A stretch of DNA of 64,000 nt from Sisyra terminalis. Taxonomy: Eukaryota; Arthropoda; Insecta; Neuroptera; Sisyridae. The DNA lies in assembly GCA_958496175.1 (NCBI GenBank), contig OY292275.1:18972001-19036000 (forward strand). Reading direction: 5' to 3'. Positions 38,331-49,133 of this stretch are shown here, piece after piece (position 1 is the first letter of the stretch; every line of letters begins with the position of its first letter). Both the position numbers and the translations under genes were made by a program. The notes under the pieces are model-generated. The model made no database searches, was not told where the DNA came from, and was given only the letters and a program-made list of their open reading frames with translations.

Positions 38331-40609
38331 CTAGGAAATAATAAAATATTTATCAATGTTATTAATATACTTTTCAAAAATTTTAGCCGACAATTTTTTC
38401 CTTAAAATTCAAATAATAATAATTAATTAAAAAATACTTGTTTTAATTTAATACTTTGATATTGTAACTCATTATTATTTATTTTAATTGATGCACTTAA
38501 ACAAACACTGAACATTTTCACTAGTTCATGGGGCAAACCAAAACTGAATCAACTAAACGAGAACATTAAAACTTTGAGTATACTCGTTAGGAATACGATT
38601 ACTAGAGGTCAGTATTTTCCAAAGTATGAAGAGAAAAATAGATAGCTTCGCTGATTATTAAGAACGATTAAGCACGATTTTAAGTTAGCCTACGTCCAGT
38701 CTAAAAATTTTTGTCATTAGTTAAATTTAGCTCAGCTACGAAAGACGACGCGTCGTGACGCCATAGAACTTTTCCCACGTCTTCCGATCATTTACAGACA
38801 CAAATTGACGCTTAATTTAATCATTACTGAAACAGAAAATTGTAATTGATCCGCTATAAGAAAATTGCAATATTGGAAATCACCAATAAACCTAAGCAAA
38901 TAATCAAATTGTTATCTTTACAATACATGTACACTTTTTGAAAGGCAGTGTTTTCAAAACTCTTTATATAAAGTGTATATATAGTACATAGTACCTTGTG
39001 TATAAAAATTATGTTATCTTTTCATCAATGTTCACTTTATTTTAAAATTAGAAATTATTTCAAAGCTTTCGAGATTTCAAAACAAACACTCAAAATAAAT
39101 TCAATTTTTTCACAAAATTATTCTAGAATATTATTTACTCTAATTATTTGGTTTAATCCAAATATGACCTATTTGGCTCAATAATTTGTAGTCGTTTTAA
39201 AGTTTAAAGCGACATAGACATATTTTTACAAAAATGCGGTGGCAAATTTTTCATTTATAAATTTTATTGCCTAATGAATAAATTAAATACCACGTATTAA
39301 AAGTCATTGGCAAATTTTCGCCGTCATTTGTTGAAAATTTTAAATTTTTATTATTCAGAAGTTTCGGAGAAGGAAAAAAGTTGTTTTTTTTGAAAAATGT
39401 TTTTAAACTTTTTAATGAATTAAATAAGGAAAACGATAAGTTGCGTTCGAAATTAGTTGCCAATATAAACTTTGAATAATTTATTTTATATATGTGCAAT
39501 GTACACTAATGATAAATTAGTCACTTTATTTATCAAAGGACAAACTCTATTTTAAACAACATTGAATTTGTAAAATTTAAACTTAGAATTTAATCCATTG
39601 AGTATTTCGCAAAAATCTTTGATCATTTTTATAAATAAACCTTTTTTCAACTATACTTTATAACTATTTGTATTTCAGTATACTTTAAATTGTCTTTAGT
39701 TTTTTTTACAAAATTTGTGGCATTTAGGGTAAAATTTAAAAACAATATCACATATGTCTACTTAAAAATTGTACTTTAGTACTTCAGACTACAGCAAAAA
39801 TCGTAAAACCGTTGCTTTCAATCCACGTGTAATTATTTCAATTATACTGCTTTTCAAATTTTAAAATTTAGACAATGATATCCTGGATTTTTTTGATCGA
39901 GGAGATCTTTTAAAAAGTTCTTTTTTATACCTGTAGTGTTCTGTTTTCTTGACTTTTTGGCTGTTCTGGCTAAAAATTTGCCAATCTTGTACTAAAAGAG
40001 CTGATATATTTAGCAATCGGGGTTCAGTTTCTTTTTGGTGGAATATCATTTTTGTTCAATCTAAAGAAAAATGTGAAAAGGTATAACCAATTAACTCGAT
40101 CGAAAGGAGGCGAAAATTTGTATGAAGATCGAATAAATTTCATTATGATTTTTAGTCCAAAAATCCCATGAACTGTTTACTTGATACGAAACAATAAATA
40201 TCACTAAATTTCTGATTCAGAATCGATATAAAACTTTGTTGTGGTTTTATAATAACCCAATTTTTCAACAAATGTAAAACAGTCATTCCAAAATTCCCAA
40301 AAAAACACACCTTAATTTATTTGCATCTTTTCTACTTAGGCACTTAAAAAGGAACATTAAATTAGTTCAGAATTAGAACAACTAGATGATTCCAGATCCA
40401 GAAGAATTTAAATCTGAGTCAAACTAAATCAACTGAACGAAATAATTAGGTATTGTTGCATCAAAAAACATACTTCCACAAACAATTACTTGATAAATAT
40501 GAACAACTGCTTATTTTTACTTTTAATTTTATAGTTTTACTTTGACTCTTAACTACCCTTAAACGATAAACATTCGATAACTTAATAATTATAAACTCAC
40601 AACAATTTA
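38331..40609. other. No supported gene
   Basis: AT-rich. The short open frames at 38996-39184, 39251-39499 and 39861-40049 have low-complexity translations without recognisable motifs. Confidence 0.55.
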
Positions 40610-40700
40610 CTCTTCTTCTTCTTCTTCTTCTTCTTCTTCTTCTTCTTCTTCTTCTTCTTCTTCTTCTTCTTCTTCTTCTTCTTCTTCTTCTTCTTCTTCT
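40610..40700. repeat. Uninterrupted (TTC)n microsatellite, about 30 units
   Basis: Pure TTC/GAA trinucleotide repeat of about 90 bp. It occupies the position of the short GAAGAAGAA stretch in the related LINE tail at 27.55 kb, so it probably grew from that seed. Confidence 0.97.
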
Positions 40701-41010
40701 GTTCTGGGATTTCTCATAAGAGTTTCTTTGTGCTGAGTCGTAAATAAATTTTGCATCCCAGCTTTGATACTAGTTCCACTTAGTCAGATCTTCTTCAGAG
40801 ATAAATCTCAGCAGATAATCAATTGGATATTTGTGTATGTTTTCCAGCTTATGCTTGGATGAACCAAGAAAGTTGAAACGACTTTTAGTCATGGAAACTT
40901 TTAGTACGTGGAAGATAGTTTCATCTTCCCTGCCGCATTTTTGCATACACTTGGCTCACTATTTTTCCCTATAATTTGGAGATGCTTTCTTAAGTTGTAG
41001 TGTTTCGTTG
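40701..41010 (-). mobile_element. 3' end relic of an RNase-H-type LINE, copy 2
   Basis: The minus strand reads CMQKCGREDETIFHVLKV, SMTKSRFNFLGSSKHKL, ENIHKYPIDYLLRFISEEDL, then TKWN and a stop. This is the zinc-knuckle and terminal helix region of RNase-H-carrying LINE proteins, better preserved than copy 1 at 27.5 kb. The catalytic domains are not visible to the right. The downstream flank is the TTC microsatellite. Confidence 0.75.
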
Positions 41011-41203
41011 ATAAACCTACCAGCATCATTTCTTCCTTGGCTTAGAAGTCTTTTATTATATTAATTATTTTCAAAGAGTTTTTGGATTAAAAAAAGATAA
41101 TCAAAATAGGAAAGTGCCACTATATTTCAAACAGAGGTAAACACCATCATCATATGCCTACAGAAAACCTTTAAAATACTAAAATACTTTAAATAATTAC
41201 AAG

Positions 41204-41650
41204 ACTTTACTTGGTTTATGTCTATTATTAGTTAAATTTATTATTTATTATAGAGTTTTTGGGCTAAAAAATTATCAATTTTTTCTCATAATAATTTTAT
41301 TTGACTTTCGTACGACGTTTCGTGGAAAACTATTAATACACTATCTAGACAAATAAATTTTTAACGAAAATGACAATCTAGTTTAAAATTATAACCGTGT
41401 TAGAGATTGTATTTGAAATATTTTTTCCTTGATTATTTAGAGTCGCTTCAACTGCCAGAGTTATTAGCGACTATCCCGTTAAAATCTTTGTTACAGTACT
41501 TGATAAAGTCCCGAAAGGTGACGAAACATCGTATAAACGTAAAATAAAACAATTAAGAAAAAAATTTGATAATTTCTTAATCCAAAAACCCTATGAACAT
41601 AACTAATTTAACTAATAATGAACATTAACCGAGTAAAATCTTTTACTCGG
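41204..41650. repeat. PLE-type inverted repeat with hammerhead-like core
   Basis: The left arm (41204-41327) begins ACTTTACTTGGTTTATGTCT and the right arm (41509-41640) ends with its diverged inverse, AATGAACATTAACCGAGTAA. Both arms carry TTGATAATTT-TTA and the CGAAAC(G/A)TCGTA block in opposite orientation. The right arm holds a well-kept hammerhead-like core at 41500-41530: TTGATAA, stem GTCCC-GAAA-GGTGAC, then GAAACATCG. The far edge (41629-41650) is a palindrome with 10-bp arms CCGAGTAAAA / TTTTACTCGG around TC. The 14.9 kb element shares the right tip and core. Confidence 0.7.
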
Positions 41651-43866
41651 TAAGAAAGCAACTCGGAAGCAACTAGGAAAAGTTTCCACCAAAATAATGA
41701 AGAAAACTGACCTTTAAAATAATGATCTGATGATTTTCCATTTTTTAATAGTTTAGGAATATCTAACAGTAATAGATTTTAAGAATTCGGAAAAATTGAT
41801 ACTTCATATTTAATATATAGTCATTTTAATTTTAGGTTTTCTTTTTTTTTGGTATTTTTTTTTTCATTCTTTTAAATATTATTACATTCGATAATCCTTA
41901 ACATATTATTAAAAAAGCGTAGCAAATTTCATAACGTCCTTTATTGGCTCAAATATTCAATTCTCGGTGGAAAATCTTATTAATCATATTATTCAATTTT
42001 TTAATGATATATGAGAAATATGTAGGCGTACATTGTTTCATAATAAACTTCGTCATCCTAAAATATTTCTCTTGTATAGCGTGAAAATATTTATTCCCAC
42101 ATTTGATTTCCTCAAGCTTCCCTTAAGGGCTTTAGAGCTCTTGTCTTCTACACATATATCCTTAAAATTTCGACAGTAATAAATAATTAATTTCTCCTTT
42201 TTGAACATATAATTGAATTTTAAAATTATTATAAATAAGTTTATGACGATGAACAAAATATTTTTGTCACTTTGTATAGGGGATAAGAAAAATTATTATT
42301 TTTCATTGAACTAGTTAAATGATTTTAAAGAATATTTATTGCTGTAGTTAATATATGTGCCTTTAAGTAATTATTGGAGCCAATTATAAAAATTTTCAAC
42401 TTCATAATATCCGGAAAAAATTATTCAATTAGTGAATTTATAATTAAAAACATACCAAGTCGCTAACGTGTTTGGAATTACGAGAAAATGAAAACTCGAG
42501 TAAATAATTTAATGAATTAGCTTTTAACTTTTCATAACGTATCAATATTAAAAGATCATTATTTCAATTTACAATGTTTGAAACACTGATTAAGTATTAT
42601 ATAAACATATGAGTGATTATTTTGTCTTCAGATTAATTCCAGCCATCAGAGTATACTAATTAGTTGTCACAAAATCAACGACCTTTCCCAAAAACAATAA
42701 ATGATATGAAGTTGATTTTAAACTCTTATTTTAATTAAACTATATATTAAGACCTAAAAAAATAATGTTTCAACACCAAATATAAATTTTAGTATTATTA
42801 AACGATTGTCAGTCAATTGTTTGATTGTAATTCTATTACATTTTCATTTCTTTTTTTGCAAAAATATAAAATAAATAAAAGTGTTCAATTAATTGGACGA
42901 ACGATGTTATGTCGGGTTTAATAGTATTATATATTCTAAAAGCTCAAAGTGTTTTATTTTGTTAAAAAGTTTTTAGTCAACAATAATTGGTTTAAAAAAA
43001 GTTTAACTGTTTCTCGACGTGGTTTCGCAATTTTTAGATAATTATATTATAAACTTTTCTTTCCTAATTTAAATAATTCAAAACTTTTCACACGTTTACT
43101 ATTTAGAAACAAAACAGAATTAATTAAGCTCAATTTATTTGTAATTTGGAACGCTTAAATATATTTTTTGATAAATAATTAACTTTAAAATCGGTCTCAA
43201 TACGCATTTCACTATATCATTTTTGTAGAAATACTCCATTTTGTTCTATTTTTGCAGAGTAGAGAAAATCGTCATAAAACGTTTTTCCAAAAACAAAACA
43301 GACCATTTATACGTAAATTTAATACTTAAGGGTTCTTTTCTTCCTTTAAAAATCAATTTTTAAAATATAAAACAGCCAGATCCCTACATATTTTATTTTT
43401 CTATCTTAAACTATGTTGACACATCACAGAATATTTTTTCAATTGTAACACGATTTCTCAAAGGTACATGTATATTCTCAAGAGGGTGTGAAAGGTTTTG
43501 AAGAATATACAAAAAAATTATTTATAGGCAGATATAACTCATAAACAATGAAAATAAATAAATACATGACTCTCGTTTTCTTTTTTCTACGGAAATTTAT
43601 ATTAGAGTAAACATTTTTCATAAATGATAAAAAATTTTATCAAATTTTCAATTCAATTTTAAAGAAAGACTATTGTTTTTACGACTTACCTCATAATGTT
43701 TTTTTTCTTTTCTTATAACATTTCGTGTTGTTATAAAGTAGATTTAATTTAAAAATTGTTATCGTTTTTGCAAAAGTTTGAAAATAATAATTGTTGGGTA
43801 TCCATAAACGAAGGGGTGGATATCAGTTACTTTATTAGAAAAGTAGGTAAATATTTTTCTTAATTG
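41651..43866. other. No supported gene
   Basis: AT-rich DNA. The open frame 42053-42256 is low complexity and unlike any protein I know. Confidence 0.55.
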
Positions 43867-43975
43867 GTACCGTTGCTTTATAACTACTAAGGTCTTTAGT
43901 AACTCTAGGGTTAATAAAAATCCGAAATCGAGAAATATTGAAAAATCGCTCGACATGAGGATCGAACCCAACTAA
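43867..43975 (-). mobile_element. tRNA-derived SINE, copy 4, 5' truncated
   Basis: On the minus strand it starts within the tRNA-like head (TTGGGTTCGATCCTCATG, B box intact, A box absent) and continues through AACCCTAGAGTTACTAAAGA, CCTTAGTAGT and AAAGCAACGG. Confidence 0.8.
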
Positions 43976-46841
43976 ATAAGTGCAAACTTGTTTGTAGAAT
44001 TTTAGTACTAAAAATCACATTGGTTTCTCCCTACAATTTCACCCACAATACTCTCTTTTCTGTCGTATAAACAAACGATTAGGATAAAACCTGTTCAAGA
44101 GTACGTTCATATAAGTATTTGCATAGTCTTTTCGTAGATAATTCTAATGCGATAGACCATATGTAATTTTTTTTGAATGATAAAGGACATTATAAATATG
44201 AGGAAAAATTAAATTTTGATTATGAAATCTGCTTTGCAAATTTCGGCAGAAAAACGTTTTAATTTTAATAAGCAAATAGAATACGAAAACGATACATGTG
44301 CTAATAAGTGTTCAGTGATTTCACAGTAGTACGCTTATTGAAACCGAGATATAAACTAATCATTGAGCGATTACTATAGAAGCAGTAAAAATTTACACAA
44401 TTTTTGACATTTTTCACAATTTTTTACCATGAAAAACATTTTGTTATTTTAAAAATTACTATCAATTATTTCCTAAGGAATAGAGGATGTGTAGATTGTA
44501 AATGGTTTAAATCATTAGCATAATGTTTAAACAAATTAAACAATCTTTTACATTGTATTTCAGAAATTTTGTCATAGGAAAACGTTCATGAGATTTTAAA
44601 AGTTCGTATTGTGTCATCATTTTAATGCCCAACTATAAAAGCTCGTTTTAGATAGTTTGAATTATTTTTTTTAATCTTAGATGTTTAAATTTTTCATAGA
44701 TTTTATCAAGTTAAATTAAAAATTAACAGCTACATTATGTGTTGGTTTTAGTTTAGAACATTTTTATGACATTCAAAATTATTTAAGATTATGTGCATTA
44801 GGTCTATTTTATTTGCTACTTTTCATTTCAAAAAGATAGATCAGAGAAGGCTTTACTGAGCTATATAGACCTTTAAAAATCCGGGAACGATGTGTGCTGG
44901 AAAATCGTGTTTCATTCACTCGCCAGGTATGTTAATAAAAATATAATAAATGGCTTTATTTCAATAAGAAATGCTTATTTTTTATGTTTTTCAATTAATT
45001 TTTCGCGGTTTAAGTACTTATATCGTTTTAGCCATGTAAATTGAGGTTAGTAAGGCAAATTGTCTTTACGTTACAATCGATTTACTTTTTCTTAAATCCT
45101 TGCTCTATTTTTAAAAATATCATTAATTTAATTATAGACAAAATCTAAAAATATTTATTTACTTTCTTGTTTTTTTTTCATAGTTAACTAGCGTTATTTT
45201 TTGACAATACCAAAAAAAATTGTTGGAAATGTGACTTTAGAATATTTTATTTATATTTTATATAATATTTAATTATATTTTGGATGATTTTATATAATTA
45301 TTTGATTTAAAAAAAACAAAGCTGTAGTAATTAAATTGAAGAATATTTGATATCTAGTTTAAGGAGAAATAATGTTTTATTATTTATGTACTTGAAAAAA
45401 AAAGAATATAACATCCTTGTCTTAAAGCTAAAACTTTAAATAGAGCTTTGAACTGAAAATAGCTAACCTTGTGGGAAGTATAAACAAAATAGATTCCTAT
45501 TTTTCCAAAGAAGTGTACAAATTCTTTGTCTATACATATTTTTCGATATAGTGAAAGAAATTGCAAGAAAAAATTAATTTATGTTAGATCAGTATACTTA
45601 CAAGAGGTTGAACAATATTTTAGCATTAACATAAGACAAAAAAGGTCAATGTTCTTTCAAGCTGACATTTTCTAAATTCTTGTTTGTGTGAATATTTTCT
45701 GATGTACTCGAGAAAAGTGAGAAATAAATTAATTAAATTAGGTATGAGTTGAATAAAGTTAAGCTATCCTTACAAAGAAGTATAAACTAATTACGTTTAA
45801 TTGAAATTTCCAAACAAAAAGTATATTTTTGGTTCTTTACCTGCGTTTTAATCTAAAAATACAAACGTGCTACATCATCAAATGTTTTCGGAACAAAGGA
45901 AATATTTCAAAGCTGGATGACAATTTTCTTTCGGATACTTTTTTTTATATTTTAAACATAGATATCATATAAACATAGCCTCTAAAACTATTTTATACGT
46001 TGATTATATTTATTAGAAAATTCGGCAACAGTATTAAGAAGAAAAAAATGGAATACGAGGTCAAAGCCTTGTCAGTGTTTTAAAGAAATATTACGCTTTA
46101 TTTTAGTTATATTACATTAATTTGTACTTATAACGAATAAAGTTTATACTGTAAGTAAAAATAAATAAAAAAATATTGTTCAAAAAGCTTACACAATTTA
46201 GAAGTCACGGTTTTTAAGTTCATATTTTTTTACTTTTATTTATTTATTTTTTTTGTAATAATCATTTCCACATAATCATTTGTAATAATCTATATGAATT
46301 CTATATCCCTTTAGAAAGCTACCTGGGTAGAAACTTAAATTTTTTTACACTAAAGTATTTTGTACAATTTTTTCAGAAATATTACCTTTGCATTAAATTA
46401 TTATTATGATTAGATTTATTTAGGAATTGTTTAACATTGAAATATCATATGAAAACCGTAAAAATTGGCCCAAAAAGAAATTCTGAATAGAAAGAAGTAG
46501 AGAGATCATGGTAGTACAATAAAAACTTTAATCTCATATATAAAATTTTATGCTTCCAAATCATATGTCTCTCATTTAATCGTTGACACATTTTCTTCTT
46601 TAAGCAAGCCATAGCTAACAAAGAGCTGTAGAGCTTGAACAGAGGAAGAAGAAAACTTTTCCTTCTTACAAGAGTTCTATGTCTTCTCATTCTATTAATA
46701 TAATCTCTTTGTTTTATAACATTTTGAAGTATTAGAAATTCTACCAAAAATATGAATAAATTGTAGTGATATAACATAAATATAAAAATACAATATTTAT
46801 AGTTTTGGATTTAAGAAATGGACAAAATTCTTCTCCCAAAA
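43976..46841. other. No supported gene apart from an exon-like segment
   Basis: AT-rich. The minus-strand frame 46445-46777 (110 codons) begins with ATG and is rich in Arg/Lys/Leu (RMRRHRTLVRRKSFLLPLFK). It could be a decayed transposase start or chance, and I do not call it. Confidence 0.5.
44869..44926 (+). other. Exon-like segment with short uORF
   Basis: About 58 nt of higher G+C ending CTCGCCAG/GTATGTT, a good donor. The preceding acceptor (CTATATAG) is poor, so this could be a first exon. It contains ATG at 44890. If spliced to the thin exon at 49124, that ATG opens a short upstream frame that stops before the thin start codon. This is a candidate alternative leader exon for thin. Confidence 0.3.
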
Positions 46842-46995
46842 TTTACCGCCGCTTAATTACTACTAAGATTTTTAGCAACTCTAGGGTTAATAAAAATTCC
46901 TAACTTGAGAAATATTGAAAATATTCCTTGCTACGGGATTCGAACCCATAACTTACCAGTTTTGGGGTGGCCATCTTGACCACTCGGCCACTAGA
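46842..46995 (-). mobile_element. tRNA-derived SINE, copy 5 (best preserved)
   Basis: On the minus strand: A box TGGCCGAGTGG and B box GGTTCGAATCC, both perfect Pol III promoter matches, about 40 nt apart as in a Ser/Leu-type tRNA. Then the tRNA-unrelated body: TTTTCAATATTTCTC, AACCCTAGAGTTGCTAAAAA, TCTTAGTAGT and AAGCGGCGGTAAAT. This copy gives the family consensus. Confidence 0.88.
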
Positions 46996-49123
46996 AAGCT
47001 TCACCAATTTTATTTCATTAAATATCATTATTTTTACTCCATAGATTATTTATTTTAAATTTTATTTTAATTGACCCCTAATCCATTTCGATTTAATGGC
47101 ATTTTTAATACATTTTTTTTTGGTTAATTTTTGAGTTGTAAATAACAAATTGAAACTAAATAAAACTTATTTAAACTGTGAGTCATCCCTGAATTTCATT
47201 AATAACTTTATTTATTTAATTTTAATCATATTTTCTGTCTGATGACAGGGTCAATTTCCCGCGTGGTTGTATTCTACCGTCATTATTATAATTCTTATAA
47301 TATTCTTGTAATATTTGTAGTCATTTTAAGGCTGTATGACAATATTTAATAATTATTCCTATAGATAATGGAAAGTACACTTTTACGGGAAATTTTGTAC
47401 ATCATGAAATATTAAATGGAAGATTAGGGTTCCTTTTAGCGAAATCAATATTTGGCAACGTTTCATTATATTCGCTTTTTTTATACAATTCACGTATTTT
47501 TTTTTTTGTGAATGCAATTCTTATGGTATATCGTATAAATTTATTTTTTGTGGCTAAATTTTCAAATATCTTGCACCCACTGGTAAGCGACACCCTATAT
47601 CTATTCATTATAGTCTACTTTAAAATCAAATAAATATTAAACGCAAGTTAACGAAACTTATTAAGACATTGTAATTTCTTAAACACTTTGTAGAGCTTAT
47701 ATTGCTTAGGTTTTTAAAAATATTTATTTCCAAATATTTATGTTATCAAAAAATCATATTTTTCATCATTACATTTATAAGTTGTGAAATAGAATGACGG
47801 TGAGCGTGGATGTAAAGTTGTTTGTTTTTATAATGTGAAAACGTGGCTTAAGTAAGATTATTTGAATATTAAAACTATAAAAATGTATAAATTTGCTTAT
47901 AGTAAGTGGTCTCAATGATTTGAAATCGATTTATATAAGATATTTGATATAAAATTCATTAATTAAAAAGAATTAAGGTATCATTTGTGAGAAGAATTTA
48001 TGAAAAAATTAATACAAATAATATTGTTTAAGTTAATAAAATGATAATTTTCCATTTCAACGTCAACGTTGTAATAAGAGACTCACACGTTTCTTAATCG
48101 AGAACATATTTGTATAGTCGGGGATATGACAAAAATATAATTCCACAAAGCCACATGTATCCTCATATACGTACGAATGGGTGAAGATTCCAGTTCAAAC
48201 GGCTAAAAATCTTTTCATCAATTCCGCACGATTTTCTTCAAACTTGATCTGTAACACACGTGTGAATGCTGCATTCTTTAATTTAGAATCACGGTATTTC
48301 ATCGAGAATCGCGCAGAATTTATTTACAGCCTTCAACTGTATATACAGATTTTAGTTGTTTAGACCATTCCACTTGCAATATACTCACCACGCCGTGTGA
48401 TCTAAATTCGGACTACGAACAAGCATTCGTCTTTGTAAAGCAGTCAACTTCCAGATTTTGAACAACACACAAATTTTCAATCTTTTGTACTTATTTGCCG
48501 AAACATTATGTGAAATTTAGAATATCCCTTTGTATTGACCATATTTAACAACAAAGAAACTAATCTTTAACTAATTGTAAGTAGAAGGGTGGTTTTGAAA
48601 AAAGAAAAATAACTAACAGAATGTCCTGTAATAAGGCTTTGTTTTCCCTATAATATCCTAACTATATATTACTTGCGATTCATATTTTTTTATTACAATT
48701 CGAACAAGTTTTTCATCATTTTCTTTTGAATTCTATCGTTATATAAAAGCTCTTATCTAAAAGATATCAATGAATTTAAGCAAAAAAAAGTAATCTTCCT
48801 AATGAGAGGTTTTTGAATTAAATTATATCAAACTTGTATCTTAGTACTAATAATTTATAATTAATATACAATTTTACTTAACATTAAAAAAGTGTTGAAG
48901 TTTTACTTAACAAATAATTATGGTTTCATTCAATATCTATTAATAAATTTTTTGACGTCACAACAAGTGGATATAAAAAAGCGATTTCATTATTGACTAC
49001 TACGAATCATATAGTTAATAATAATTCCTATGTGGGAAGTAACAAGTTCAAACATACCAAAATGAACTGAAATCGCATTAGAATATAATACTTCGTTTAG
49101 TAACATTATTTTTTCTTTTCTAG
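46996..49123. other. Upstream region of thin; no coding sequence seen
   Basis: The block near 47425-47490 resembles the loop of the 36.6 kb foldback element. The stretch 48060-48480 is less AT-rich and could hold regulatory DNA or an untranslated exon. A TATA-like TATATAAAAG lies at about 48739. None of this is proven. The first coding exon of thin has an acceptor at 49121-49123, so the transcript starts further upstream. Confidence 0.45.
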
Positions 49124-49133
49124 AAATTTAAAT

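Noticed and set aside
46445..46777. 110-codon minus-strand frame rich in Arg/Lys
   Set aside because: Begins with ATG but has no recognisable domain; the surrounding DNA shows no splice or promoter context.
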